Below, piece by piece: positions 1-9,488 of a DNA stretch of 64,000 bases; positions within the stretch are counted from its first letter, which is position 1; every line of letters begins with the position of its first letter. The notes below the pieces were generated by a model. It did no database searches. It saw only the letters and a program-made list of their open reading frames with translations, and was not told the DNA's origin. The translations under genes were made by a program, and so were the position numbers. Origin of the DNA: Bacterioplanoides sp. SCSIO 12839 (GTDB lineage Bacteria; Pseudomonadota; Gammaproteobacteria; Pseudomonadales; Oceanobacteraceae); NCBI RefSeq assembly GCF_024397975.1, contig NZ_CP073745.1, positions 1,514,501 to 1,578,500 on the forward strand, in the 5' to 3' direction.

Positions 1-286
1 ACAATACATACAATAAATAAACTCGGGCAGGGCTCCAGCGCGGTTTTTCATCATCCTGCTGGCCTTGCTGATGCACGCGCCGATACAGGTCGTATTGATA
101 GATGATGCTGAACAGAGTTCTGAGGAAGGGGTTCACATTGCCATTCTGGCGTTCAATTTGTAGCCAGTTCTGGTAATTCCAAACCAAGCCGAACAGGCCA
201 AATGAGGCTAGCGATAGCTCAATCAGTTTTTCGGTGCCTATCTGGAAAAATAAACTCTTTTCCTGAGTTTCTTTGTGCTGCTGCAT
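1..286 (-). CDS. Partial small membrane protein, DUF4234-like (3' end outside window)
   Basis: An open frame reads leftward from an ATG at 286 to the window edge without a stop, giving 95 codons. The product begins MQQHKETQEKSLFFQIGTEK, then has a hydrophobic stretch (about residues 20-45) with the pattern G-L-F-G-L-V-W-N-Y-Q-N-W, followed by NPFLRTLFSIIYQYDLYRRV. The sequence 'TFGLYxxYWFYKNW ... PFWRAxFxxxF' is a signature I associate with small bacterial DUF4234-like membrane proteins of unknown function, and this is a good match. It is divergent from the condensin operon, with 172 bases between start codons. Function is unknown; the call rests on pattern resemblance only. Confidence 0.6.
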   Translation of the reverse strand, partial: MQQHKETQEKSLFFQIGTEKLIELSLASFGLFGLVWNYQNWLQIERQNGNVNPFLRTLFSIIYQYDLYRRVHQQGQQDDEKPRWSPARVYLLYVL

Positions 287-458
287 AACGGTTTCCACAA
301 CAAAATGCCTACGCAGTATACCCATGCTTTTCACCGACGCGAACCCCTGTCTGGGCGCTTCTTATTAAGCTTTGTAAATGGTTGTGAATGTGGGCTGGTG
401 TTCATCCGCTGCTTTCAGTAATCTAGGTCGGTTTTAGTCAGCGCCGAAATAGAAGTGT

Positions 459-2057
459 ATGTTTTTTGAACAGGAACGAGGGCAGTTTTTCCGCCCTCTT
501 ACCGGTAAATACCGGGCTCAGGTAATGGAGTGCCTGCGCGAGTTGTATCAGCGCCTTTACAGCTCCAGCAGCGCCGACTACGGCCAGGCATTGGCTCGCG
601 ATACCTTAATTGAAATTTTCCAGGAAGCGCTGGTGCGCTCGCCCCAGCTGGCCGATGGCGACGATGCTGAAACTAGTCAGCCTGAAAGCAGTCAGGCTGA
701 TGTTGAGTCGGGTGGTGAAGCCGAGCACGAAGGCCGCTTTAAAAACAGTCGTGAGCACTCGGTTTGGGTGTTGAATCAGCTAATGGATCACGGCTGGATT
801 GAAAAGCAGGTAGATGAAGCAACGCTGCAAAGTACCTTTGCCTTCAGTCGTTATGGTCGTTTGTTTACCGAGCCGTTTGTATCGGAAAGCCGCACCACTG
901 CACGTACCCGTCATCGCAATACCCGTAACACCCGCAACTCGCTGGAATCTTTCCTCGAGCGTGGCGATGTATACGATCTGCTGGATGCCTACGAATATTC
1001 CGAACGTATTATCAGCGACTTCACCGATGTGATTGCTGAGCTGGAAGAGCGTAAACGCGATCTGGTGCGTGAAATGGAAGATCAGTTGCTGGTACAACGT
1101 GCCAGTGAAGCCTTTTTTGATTTTATGGAAAATCGTTTCCAGCCGGATCTTTCAGTCCGTTTATCAGCAGATAACGTGGAAAAACACCGGGACCAGATCA
1201 GCAAGCTGATTAAAGGCATCCGCAAGCAAGATAAAGTGTTTAAAGCGTCAGCGGAAAAGCGCCTGCGTGAGTTATTGCCGGAACTGGCTCAAGAAGGCAC
1301 CTCGGTGTTGTGGACCTTATTAGATGGTATCGATCAGCGTTTGCGTAACGCCAGCGATATTATGTTGCCAGCGTTGCGTAAAGCGCTACAAAGCTTTACC
1401 AAACGTGCCGATATTATTATTCGCCAGATGAGTTATCTGGCATCACAGCAGCACAACGATGTGCTGTCTGTGTGCAAACATTTGGCGTCTCAGCCGGAAG
1501 AAAAACAAAACGAATTGTTATTACGCGCAGGCGATATGATGGCGGTGCCGGAGATTGGTTTTGTCGATCCGGCCAGCGTGAAAATGCACGCGACTCGTCA
1601 ACGTCGTACCGTTGAAGCCGGACTGGATGATGGCGGCGGTGATTTTGATATTGATGCACGTAAAGATATTTATGTGCAGCAGGTGTTGGATCAGGCGTTT
1701 TTGGTGAACCAGCAGGCACTGCGGTCTTATATGCGCCAGCATTTAACCTCGGGTAACAAAATTTCCACCCGCGATTTACCGATTGAATCGGCTCAGGATT
1801 TCCTCGCCGTTTCCCACGCGATTGGCCTGGGTGCTTCCGATGGTTTATCCAGCGAATTTGAATTCCGTATTGATTACGCCGACGGCTATGGCCCGGACCT
1901 GCCGAACGCCACCGCCGAAAATGACGGTGCCGCTGGCGAATATTTTGAACGAAAAGACCACTTCAGTTTTGAGCTGGTGATGAAAGAAAGCGCTTCCGCT
2001 GAAACCAGTCCTGAGACTGGTGAACAAAAGAGCAATACCGAGGCCCAGGCGGATTAG
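459..2057 (+). CDS. Kleisin-like subunit of an SMC-like condensin, JetA/MksF family (DUF5716)
   Basis: Product of 532 residues, first gene of a three-gene operon with 11-base gaps. The N-terminal ~150 residues look like a winged-helix region ([39 protein letters not shown]), followed by a long helical, charged section (about 170-345) and a C-terminal domain ending in a Glu/Ser-rich tail. Known family: JetA (Wadjet) and MksF (MksBEF condensin) are the MukF-type kleisins that bridge the SMC heads. Identification rests on resemblance to the JetA/DUF5716 family plus the diagnostic neighbours, a DUF4194-type protein and an SMC-like ATPase. No strong Shine-Dalgarno sequence precedes the ATG at 459, but no nearby alternative is better. 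It acts in the cytoplasm on DNA. Whether it serves plasmid defence or chromosome organisation cannot be decided here, because the nuclease gene is absent. Confidence 0.82.
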   Translation: MFFEQERGQFFRPLTGKYRAQVMECLRELYQRLYSSSSADYGQALARDTLIEIFQEALVRSPQLADGDDAETSQPESSQADVESGGEAEHEGRFKNSREHSVWVLNQLMDHGWIEKQVDEATLQSTFAFSRYGRLFTEPFVSESRTTARTRHRNTRNTRNSLESFLERGDVYDLLDAYEYSERIISDFTDVIAELEERKRDLVREMEDQLLVQRASEAFFDFMENRFQPDLSVRLSADNVEKHRDQISKLIKGIRKQDKVFKASAEKRLRELLPELAQEGTSVLWTLLDGIDQRLRNASDIMLPALRKALQSFTKRADIIIRQMSYLASQQHNDVLSVCKHLASQPEEKQNELLLRAGDMMAVPEIGFVDPASVKMHATRQRRTVEAGLDDGGGDFDIDARKDIYVQQVLDQAFLVNQQALRSYMRQHLTSGNKISTRDLPIESAQDFLAVSHAIGLGASDGLSSEFEFRIDYADGYGPDLPNATAENDGAAGEYFERKDHFSFELVMKESASAETSPETGEQKSNTEAQAD

Positions 2058-2068
2058 AGAGAACCGAT

Positions 2069-3004
2069 ATGTTACAAGCCATTGATAAAGACTTAGAAAA
2101 AGAAGGCCTCAGCCAGCGCGACTTTTCCGAATTATTAGTTCGCCTGTTGGATTACGGTGTGATCTGCCGTGATGAAAGCCAGGTAGAGCAACAACTATAC
2201 GACCGTTATTTACGTCTGGAAGAATTGGTCGCGGATTATTTAACCGTGTTGGGTATTCGTATTCAGCATGATCGTCGTTTTCAGTTTGTGCGGTTGTATC
2301 CACCAGGTGCTCAGGTACCGGGTATGGAAGAAGATCCTCAGCCGGGCAACCAGGCGTTCCGCACTCGTTTAACTCAAAACGAAGTGGCGTTAACGCTGGT
2401 ATTACGAGCGCAATACGATAAAGCGCTGCGTGAAGGCTTAGTCGACGAGCAGGGCTGTGTCATGGTATCGCTGGAAAGCCTCAGCATTGCCATGAAAAAC
2501 CTGCTGAAGCGTACTTTGCCTGACAATCTGACCGAACGTAAACAACTGTTCCGCCGCTTAAAGCAATTACGTTTGGTGCAAATCAGTAACGAAGATCAAT
2601 TGACCGATGGCGATATGTGGTTACGTGTTCGTCCGATGATTATGAGTTACGTCAGTGATCAGGTGTTATCCGAATTATTAGAAAATGAGTCGGACGAAGA
2701 ATCTGAAAATCAAACGGATGATGCTGAAAATGCAGAAACTTCAGGTTCAGAAGAGCAGCAAGAAAATTCAGAGTCTGAAGAAAATGCTGAAAATTCTGAT
2801 GAAGAACCTGAATCCGCAAACACTGTTAAAGCAGACGTTGTAGAAGAGAACACTGTAGAAGAGGACGTTGCAGAAGCAGAAGCGAAACCATCAGGCGAAG
2901 CTGAAAGCGAAGAACAGACAGCAGAAAGTGAAGCATCTTCAGAACCGGCACAGTCTGAAAAAGAAGCGCCTGCCAGCTTATTTGGCGATTCATCGGAGGC
3001 ATAA
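2069..3004 (+). CDS. Accessory condensin subunit, JetB/MksE family (DUF4194), with long acidic tail
   Basis: Product of 311 residues starting [20 protein letters not shown]. Residues 1 to about 210 form the family core: winged-helix-like segments ([57 protein letters not shown]) as in MukE/MksE/JetB proteins that bind the kleisin. From about residue 213 to the end there are roughly 100 residues dominated by Glu, Ser, Asp and Ala (for example [20 protein letters not shown]), which look disordered and are not part of the usual fold. The gene lies 11 bases after the kleisin gene and 11 bases before the SMC gene, so it is almost certainly cotranscribed. The tail ends in [10 protein letters not shown] and may be a regulatory or DNA-mimicking segment, which is inference. 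Confidence 0.82.
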   Translation: MLQAIDKDLEKEGLSQRDFSELLVRLLDYGVICRDESQVEQQLYDRYLRLEELVADYLTVLGIRIQHDRRFQFVRLYPPGAQVPGMEEDPQPGNQAFRTRLTQNEVALTLVLRAQYDKALREGLVDEQGCVMVSLESLSIAMKNLLKRTLPDNLTERKQLFRRLKQLRLVQISNEDQLTDGDMWLRVRPMIMSYVSDQVLSELLENESDEESENQTDDAENAETSGSEEQQENSESEENAENSDEEPESANTVKADVVEENTVEEDVAEAEAKPSGEAESEEQTAESEASSEPAQSEKEAPASLFGDSSEA

Positions 3005-3015
3005 GAGACAGCACC

Positions 3016-6000
3016 ATGTTTTTAAAGAAATTTGTATACGTAAACTGGGGCAATATTCCAGCCACCGAATTTGAATTTGGCCCAATTAATTTATTATCTG
3101 GCGGTAACGGCTCGGGTAAAACCACCGCAGCGGATGCGGTGCAAACCATTATGACCGCCGCCCACGATACTTTATTCCATTACAACCCTGGCCAGGATGA
3201 AGCCACACAGCGTGGTCGTGGTAAAAACGTACGGACGTTAGCGTCTTATGTTTTAGGTTGTGATGACGGCTCCTACGCTCGCCCGAACGGTGCGGTGGGT
3301 TATTTAGCGGCGGTGTTTCATCCAACTCAGGGGGAAAGTGGTGAACCCTTTACCGCTGTCATTGGGGTTAGTGCGTCGATTGATCGTGCTGGTAGCCAGC
3401 CAGTGGCGCGTCAGAATGATCTGCAATTTTTTATTGTTTCCGGTGAGCAGTTAACGCTGTCGGACTTTATTTCAGAAGATTTAGAAGGCGCTAAAAACGT
3501 ATTACCGCTTAATAAATTCAGCGCTAATTTAAAGCGCCGCATCAAAAGCGACAACGTTGAAAAATACGACACAAAAAAACAATATCTGCGTCGTTTATAC
3601 GGTGCTTTGCGTGGTCGTCATGATGCAGTGAATGAGCGTGAGGCGATGAATGCCGCCCGTACCTTCTCACGTTTTATGGCGTATAAGCCGGTGAAAAGCA
3701 TCAATGGTTTTGTGCAGAATGAAATTCTTGAAGCCAAAGATCTCGGGGATGCCATTCGCAGCGTGTCCGATCTGATGAAAACCATTTATGCGATGGAGTC
3801 AGATGCCAATACGTTGGCCGAAACCATTCAGATTCTGACCAATACCAAAGGTGCGTCGGATCGTTATATTGACCAATGGATCGATTACAACGTACTGGAA
3901 TACACTGCCGCCAAAAGTCGCTATTTAAACGACCAGCGCTTGTACCTGTCGGCAAAAGAAGGTCAGCAGGCGTTACGTGAACGTTTAAGCAATGCTGAAA
4001 AAGAGCGTGAAGTCTCTCAGGAACGTCGTAAGCAATTACGTGAGCAATTAATCTCCATGGAAGCTCAGCGCCGTGGTATTGATGCGCTGCAGGATAAAGA
4101 TGCAGCGGAGCAAGCGATTGAAGAGGGCAAGCGCCAACTGCAACAACAAGCGGTGCCGCTGTTAGAACAAGAACAGATGTTACAAGCCAGCTTACGTGCT
4201 ACTGAGCTGGTGTATGGCGCGTTGCAGAAAACCTCGATTGGCTTGGACATTCCATCGCTGGGTTCGAAAAAAATCATCGATCAGGCGAAACAGGTATTAG
4301 CCATTAAAGATCAGGGCGCGGTGGATTTCCGCAAACTGATGGGCAAAGACTGGATTGATTTATCGCCGCTGGAAGCGCATCTGGATGATTCCCGCGAGCA
4401 ACAGAGTTTATTAAATCAATGGCGTGATCGTTTCCATAATGTTGAGCTGGAAAGCAGTGGTATTTCGCTACGCGATCAGATTTCCAAGCAGGTGGATAAG
4501 CGCGAACAAAAGCTGCAACAGATTCAGGGCCGAATGGCGCAGAAGCAGGCGGATATCGATAGCCTGGAAGCGCGTCAGTTAAATTACCCGGGTTTTGTGC
4601 GTCAGGCGCTGGAAGTGATTCGTCGTGAATGCCCGCAGGCCGATCCGCGTGTATTAGCCGACTACGTCGAAATCACCGACCCGGCCTGGCAAAGCGCGAT
4701 TGAAGGGTATATCGGTGGTGCACGTTTCAGCATTATTGTGGAATCTCAATTCGAAGCGGAAGCAGCGCATATATTACGCTCGATCCCTGGTGGCAGCCGT
4801 GCCCGGGTAATTCAGGGTGAAAAAGCGAAAAAAGACTGTGATCGTATTCGTGTGCCGTCGAATTCCATAACCCACTTAATGGAATTTGAACACGCGACTG
4901 CTCGTTATTATTTAGAAGCCAGTTACGGCACCGTCGAGCAAGTCGAAGACCTGCACGTGCTGCGTATGACCCGCCGTGGTGTCACCAAAGAAGGTCTGGG
5001 TTCCGGTTCCTATTCGATTTACCGTTGTGACCTTGACGACACCGAGCTGGTGTTTGGTATGGGTGCTCGTGAACGGGCTTTGGCGGCGAAAAAATCCGAG
5101 CTGGATGCCATGGCGGAACAAGCCAACGAAGCGCAGTTCCAATTGCGTCAGGTGGAGCAATTCCACGATGCGGTGAATTTATTACGCCATGTCACCTTTG
5201 CTGACCAGATTCAGAACATGCTGGACACTCAGTATCAGATGCAGCAGGCCGAAAACGCGCTAAATAATGTCGATGTATCCGACTTCTCCCATCTGGAAGA
5301 TGAATTCAGTGCATTAAAAGAAAAAGGCGACGATCTGGATGCCCAGATCAAAGATCTGGACGGGGAATTAGGTCGTTTACAGCAGCAATTAAATGACAGT
5401 GAACGTCAGTGTAAAAAGCTGTCGGATGAGCAGGAACGTACTTCTGAAATTGCCGATCAAAAAGAAGAAAACTTGCGTCATATTGTTTCTGTATGGCCAG
5501 AGTTTGATACCGAAGCTCGCTTAAAAGCCGCCGATGACGAAGCGGCTGAAAGCCCAGCCGAAGCAGTTGAAAACCAGCGTAAATCCATCGCACAGGAATT
5601 AAACAGCACCGCCTACGAAATTGAACGCAATATTGGCGAACATAACCTGCGTTGTCAGACGGTGGATGCCATTGTGTATACCCCCAATTACCGTGATGAA
5701 CACGGCATTGGTTTCTTTAAAACCGTGTGTGGTTTAGAGCGAGAAGTGGAGCGGGTTCATAACCGCCTGAAAAATAATATTCTGGTGGAAAAACAGGAGC
5801 AGTTAGTACAGCTACGTGAAAGCTTTAACAACGCCTTTGTTACCAACCTGTGCCACTCAATTTACCAAGCCATTAATGACGGCAAACGTATTCTTGAAGA
5901 CCTCAATAAAGAACTGGCGCACCATCAGTTTGGTGCCGACCGGGAAACCTATTGGTTCGATTGGGAATGGGTGCCGGAATACAAAGAATATTGGCAGTTC

Positions 6001-6657
6001 TTTGAAGAAATTATCAAAAACCCATCGTTGGGTGATGGCGCTACCTTGTTTGATGCGGATCTGCCAAAATCCGCCCAGCGCGTGCGTGATCAGTTAATGG
6101 CGATGTTGCTGGACGAAGACGAACAAAAAGCCATGCGTGAACTGGAGCGTATTTCCGACTACCGTAACTACCGCTCTTACGAAATTTATAAGCAGCCAGC
6201 CAATAAAGACCCAATTGCGTTAAGCCAATACGGTACCGGCTCTGGCGGTCAGCTGGAAACACCGGCGTATATTATCCGCTCTGCCGCGATTACCTCAGCA
6301 TTCCGTTTTAACGAAGGGGATACCCACCTTCGCGTGGTGCTGGTGGATGAAGCCTTCTCGAAGATGGACGAAACCCGTTCTAAAGAAGTGATCAACTACC
6401 TGACCGAAAGCCTCGGTTTGCAGTTGTTGTTTATTATGCCAACCAGTAAATCAGGCCCGTTTATGGATCTGGTGTCTAATCAGTTTGTGTTCTCCAAAGT
6501 GCCTCTTGTGGGAGGGCAAAGCAAAGGGGAATTACAGACTAAGGTGCTGGTGGATCGACAGCAGTGTAATCAGGATAAGGTGAAAGAGTTGTGGGCGAAT
6601 CATCGCCGCACGATTCGACATCAGGCGGGTCTCGATTTTATGGAAGAGTTCGCTTAA
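3016..6657 (+). CDS. SMC-like condensin ATPase, JetC/MksB family
   Basis: Product of 1213 residues. Residues 29-37 (GGNGSGKTT) are a Walker A P-loop of the AAA_29/SbcC-MukB type, right after an N-terminal 'VNWGNI' start typical of MukB-like proteins. Long coiled coils flank a central hinge-like globular part (about 535-640, including YIGGARFSIIVESQFEAEAA). Near the C-terminus the ABC signature region (SQYGTGSGGQ, about 1069-1078) is followed by the Walker B and D-loop region (VVLVDEAFSKMDE, about 1103-1115). All ATPase motifs are intact, so the protein should be active. Known family: JetC/MksB extrude DNA loops with their kleisin partners. The gene ends the operon; about 140 bases follow before an unrelated globin gene, and no JetD/MksG (DUF3322/DUF2220) gene is present. 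Confidence 0.88.
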   Translation: MFLKKFVYVNWGNIPATEFEFGPINLLSGGNGSGKTTAADAVQTIMTAAHDTLFHYNPGQDEATQRGRGKNVRTLASYVLGCDDGSYARPNGAVGYLAAVFHPTQGESGEPFTAVIGVSASIDRAGSQPVARQNDLQFFIVSGEQLTLSDFISEDLEGAKNVLPLNKFSANLKRRIKSDNVEKYDTKKQYLRRLYGALRGRHDAVNEREAMNAARTFSRFMAYKPVKSINGFVQNEILEAKDLGDAIRSVSDLMKTIYAMESDANTLAETIQILTNTKGASDRYIDQWIDYNVLEYTAAKSRYLNDQRLYLSAKEGQQALRERLSNAEKEREVSQERRKQLREQLISMEAQRRGIDALQDKDAAEQAIEEGKRQLQQQAVPLLEQEQMLQASLRATELVYGALQKTSIGLDIPSLGSKKIIDQAKQVLAIKDQGAVDFRKLMGKDWIDLSPLEAHLDDSREQQSLLNQWRDRFHNVELESSGISLRDQISKQVDKREQKLQQIQGRMAQKQADIDSLEARQLNYPGFVRQALEVIRRECPQADPRVLADYVEITDPAWQSAIEGYIGGARFSIIVESQFEAEAAHILRSIPGGSRARVIQGEKAKKDCDRIRVPSNSITHLMEFEHATARYYLEASYGTVEQVEDLHVLRMTRRGVTKEGLGSGSYSIYRCDLDDTELVFGMGARERALAAKKSELDAMAEQANEAQFQLRQVEQFHDAVNLLRHVTFADQIQNMLDTQYQMQQAENALNNVDVSDFSHLEDEFSALKEKGDDLDAQIKDLDGELGRLQQQLNDSERQCKKLSDEQERTSEIADQKEENLRHIVSVWPEFDTEARLKAADDEAAESPAEAVENQRKSIAQELNSTAYEIERNIGEHNLRCQTVDAIVYTPNYRDEHGIGFFKTVCGLEREVERVHNRLKNNILVEKQEQLVQLRESFNNAFVTNLCHSIYQAINDGKRILEDLNKELAHHQFGADRETYWFDWEWVPEYKEYWQFFEEIIKNPSLGDGATLFDADLPKSAQRVRDQLMAMLLDEDEQKAMRELERISDYRNYRSYEIYKQPANKDPIALSQYGTGSGGQLETPAYIIRSAAITSAFRFNEGDTHLRVVLVDEAFSKMDETRSKEVINYLTESLGLQLLFIMPTSKSGPFMDLVSNQFVFSKVPLVGGQSKGELQTKVLVDRQQCNQDKVKELWANHRRTIRHQAGLDFMEEFA

Positions 6658-6799
6658 AAACTACCTACGTTGCCAGCACTACGTTAAAAATCAGCTCAAA
6701 ATGCTCATTTATGACTTATAAACTGCGCTTTTTCGCTGATTTTATGCCTTGTGCTGACTGCCTCGGAAACGTTTTTAGTAGTGAACTCAGGAATATTGT

Positions 6800-7222
6800 A
6801 TGAATAAAGCTATTTATGAAACCGGCCTCACTTATGGCGAAGATGATGGCTCGTTTCGCACGGCTGGCGGCGTTGTTGGTGTTCGTAAGCTGGTGGATGC
6901 CTTTTACGATGCCATGTGTGAATTGCCGGAGGCGAAAAAAGTACGTGATATGCATCCGGATAATCTGGATGAATCGCGCGATAAGCTGGCACGCTTTTTA
7001 AGTGGCTGGCTCGGCGGGCCAAAACTGTTCAGCGAAAAATACGGGCCAATACGGATTCCGGTGGCGCATCGCCATCTGGAAATTGGCCCAGCCGAACGCG
7101 ATGCCTGGTTATTGTGTATGAAAGTGGCTGCGGATCAGCAGCCATACCCGGATGATTTTAAGGAATATCTGCTGAAACAATTGTTTGTTCCGGCAGAAAG
7201 GTCACGCAACAAAGATAGCTAG
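6800..7222 (+). CDS. Group II truncated hemoglobin
   Basis: Product of 140 residues, usual size for trHbO-type globins. Recognisable features: AGGVVGVRKLVDAFYDAM near residue 22, FLSGWLGGP at 66-73, and the F/G helix motif HRHLEIGPAERDAWLLCM, in which His90 fits the haem-proximal histidine by spacing to Ile95, and Trp103 is the conserved G8 Trp of group II. Such globins bind O2 or NO and are linked to oxidative or nitrosative stress and respiration. Start is the ATG at 6800 with a weak CAGGAA upstream. It converges on the response-regulator gene: the two stop codons overlap within the tetranucleotide CTAG at 7219-7222. No functional link to the condensin operon is visible. Confidence 0.88.
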   Translation: MNKAIYETGLTYGEDDGSFRTAGGVVGVRKLVDAFYDAMCELPEAKKVRDMHPDNLDESRDKLARFLSGWLGGPKLFSEKYGPIRIPVAHRHLEIGPAERDAWLLCMKVAADQQPYPDDFKEYLLKQLFVPAERSRNKDS

Positions 7223-7863
7223 CGGCGAGTGATACCTTTATCCAGCGCGTAACGAATCAACCCGGCGGAGGTTGAAATATTCAGCTTTTGTTTGATTTTC
7301 AGGCGATGGGCTTCGACGGTGCGTACAGAAATGTCCAGCTCTCGGGCAATTTCTTTATTGCCCATGCCATCTGCAAGCAGCACCAGCACATCTTCTTCAC
7401 GAGGGCTGAGTATGTCGTCGCTATGCTTCTGGCGGGTATCGCTGAAATCGGTAAACAGAGTTTTTGCAACGCTGGAGCTGAAGTAGGTGCCCCCTTGATG
7501 TACCGTCTGAACCGCAAGAATTAACTCTTCTGCAGCGACATCTTTTAATACATATCCGGCAGCACCGGCTTGTACAACTTTCAGAATATACTCGCGGTCA
7601 TCATGCATGGTGATTATCAGGATTTTAATATCCGGATAACGTTTTTTAAATTCAATGCAGGCTTCCATACCATTCATTACTGGCATTGAGATATCCAGCA
7701 TAACGACATCCGGTTTTAACTCTTCTGCGGCTTGTAACGCCTCAAGGCCATTATTAACGTCGGCAATAACGCTCAGACCTTCTTCACTCTCGAGACTGAC
7801 TTTCAAACCTTCGCGAACCATCGGATGATCATCGGCAATAATAATACGGATCGATTTAGACAT
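7219..7863 (-). CDS. NarL/LuxR-family response regulator
   Basis: Product of 214 residues. The N-terminal receiver has the acidic pair DD at 11-12, the phosphoacceptor Asp57 (MLDISMPVMNG) and the conserved Lys in VLKDVA. The C-terminal LuxR-type helix-turn-helix reads LSPREEDVLVLLADGMGNKEIA then VEAHRLKIKQKL. The gene is translationally coupled to the upstream histidine kinase: its ATG overlaps the kinase stop by one base (TAATG). The pair sits next to a TRAP transporter operon on the same strand, so control of that transporter is a reasonable inference but is not shown by any recognised operator. Confidence 0.92.
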   Translation of the reverse strand: MSKSIRIIIADDHPMVREGLKVSLESEEGLSVIADVNNGLEALQAAEELKPDVVMLDISMPVMNGMEACIEFKKRYPDIKILIITMHDDREYILKVVQAGAAGYVLKDVAAEELILAVQTVHQGGTYFSSSVAKTLFTDFSDTRQKHSDDILSPREEDVLVLLADGMGNKEIARELDISVRTVEAHRLKIKQKLNISTSAGLIRYALDKGITRR

Positions 7864-9362
7864 TATTTGCTCTCTCTGCGTTGAGTGGAGGTTGTACTGT
7901 AATCAGTGACTGAAGGATCGACTTCATCACCGGATATTATATTTCTCAGACCTTTTGGGTCGTGTTCAGTGAGTTCTGTAGTCGAACTCAGATCCTGAAC
8001 CGGGGTAGGGTTCAGGGCAAGCTCAGCACGAATACTGGTGCCTTGCTTGTGGTGACTGCGTACATTGAACTTACCGCCAAGCAGCTCAACACGTTCACGC
8101 ATATTCATCATACCAATCCCGGAGTCGAGGTGCTCTTTAGGGACAAAGCCATTGCCATTGTCTTCAACAATCACAGTCACAAAGCGGTCGTTACAGCGAA
8201 TGTCGACTCTTACTTCGGTGGCGTGTGCATGTTTCTGAATATTGGTAATCGCTTCCTGAATCAGGCGATATACGGTCATTTCAATGGCATCCGGCAAACG
8301 TGCTTCCGGTAAACGGATTTTACGTTTCACATCAATTTGTCCCTGATTTTCAAGGGAGTCCAGAATGCCATGGATTGCCGATTTTAATCCCAGATCATCC
8401 AGTAGTATAGGGCGCAGGTTGTGTGAAACACGGCGAACTTCCTGAATCGACAGATTTAATAACTCTTCGGTTTTGCCCAGGTGTTGTTTGTCCAGGTCTT
8501 CGGGCCACTTACGTTTAATCAGACCCAGGTGCAGTTTTGCGGACACCAGCAGTTGGTTGATGCCATCGTGTAGTTCTCTGGCAAATGCCCGGCATTGCAT
8601 AATCTGAAAGGTGACTGAGCGATGCGCCAGCTCTTTCAGGCGGTCATCCGCCAGTTGTGTGGCATGGATATTAATAATAATGACGATAACAACCACCAGA
8701 GCCAGCGTTACGGCCAATAATAAAGAGGCTGCCACAAAGGTGCGGCGAATATTGGCATCCACTTTATTTTCCAGTTGCTGAACTTCTGCTTCGATATCGT
8801 CAAGGTACAAACCAGTGCCCATCATCCAGTTCAACTTAGGAATATGAACGACATAACTGAGTTTATTGGTTTTTTTATTAATGGATGGCTGATGCCACAC
8901 ATACTGATAAAAGCCACCACCAGATTCGGCTATTTTCAGCATATCGCGAATGATGTACTGGCCATTCACATCTTGTGTGTCAATCAAATCGCGGCCAATT
9001 AAATCGGGCTGTACCGGAAGCACGATATTGACGCCATCGTCACCGTAGGCAAAAAAGTAACCATCAGGGCCATAGGTCAGGCTGGATAAAATGCGTTTGA
9101 TTTCGTATTCGGTACGGGTTCTGGAGAGGTTAAAACCTTCATCCATTTCCTCAAGAATGGGTGTAATGGAGGTCATTGCCAGATTGACGTAATCACGTAA
9201 GGCACGGCGTTTATCTTCCATGAGTGATTCTTTGACAATCGATTGTTGTTGCTCAGATAAACTTTTTGCCTGGCGTTGTGTGACCCAGGTAATGGTCAGT
9301 GTCAGTGCGACCAGAGGTAAGACGGTCAGCAATAAAATTTTTGCTTTTAAGGTGATGTTCAT
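7863..9362 (-). CDS. Cache-domain NarX/DegS-type sensor histidine kinase
   Basis: Product of 499 residues. An N-terminal transmembrane helix (about 8-25) leads into a periplasmic single-Cache-like domain (about 40-195; GPDGYFFAYGDDGVNIV, GGGFYQYVW, LNWMMGTGLYLDDI), and a second membrane helix (about 210-232). The HisKA_3 dimerisation domain has the phosphoacceptor in ARELHDGINQLL (His265), followed by HATPase_c with an N-box (IQEAITNIQKHA) and G-box (VEDNGNGF). Cache domains of this type often sense small carboxylates or amino acids. It is cotranscribed with the downstream regulator gene, and the TRAP operon lies just upstream on the same strand behind a terminator. The roughly 50-residue C-terminal extension after the kinase core has no recognised domain. 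Confidence 0.92.
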   Translation of the reverse strand: MNITLKAKILLLTVLPLVALTLTITWVTQRQAKSLSEQQQSIVKESLMEDKRRALRDYVNLAMTSITPILEEMDEGFNLSRTRTEYEIKRILSSLTYGPDGYFFAYGDDGVNIVLPVQPDLIGRDLIDTQDVNGQYIIRDMLKIAESGGGFYQYVWHQPSINKKTNKLSYVVHIPKLNWMMGTGLYLDDIEAEVQQLENKVDANIRRTFVAASLLLAVTLALVVVIVIIINIHATQLADDRLKELAHRSVTFQIMQCRAFARELHDGINQLLVSAKLHLGLIKRKWPEDLDKQHLGKTEELLNLSIQEVRRVSHNLRPILLDDLGLKSAIHGILDSLENQGQIDVKRKIRLPEARLPDAIEMTVYRLIQEAITNIQKHAHATEVRVDIRCNDRFVTVIVEDNGNGFVPKEHLDSGIGMMNMRERVELLGGKFNVRSHHKQGTSIRAELALNPTPVQDLSSTTELTEHDPKGLRNIISGDEVDPSVTDYSTTSTQRRESK

Positions 9363-9406
9363 GTTTTTCGCCGGTTTTTTATTATCGTTTTCATCTCAGG
9401 ATAACG

Positions 9407-9429
9407 AAAAAGGGCGGCCATAGGCCGCC
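9407..9429 (-). terminator. Intrinsic terminator after the TRAP operon
   Basis: Read on the minus strand, GGCGGCC - TAT - GGCCGCC (9429-9413) forms a perfect 7-bp GC-rich stem with a 3-base loop and is followed by CTTTTT. It lies between the stop of dctM (9489) and the start of the kinase gene (9362), separating the two transcription units. Confidence 0.8.
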
Positions 9430-9488
9430 AAAGTGTCGCTGTATCATAAAACCTGTGAAAAAGTATCGTACTCTTTCATAGTGTGTTG

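Noticed and set aside
1417-1742. Minus-strand open frames inside the kleisin gene
   Set aside because: They are antisense shadows of a well-supported coding gene with no start signals or protein family features.
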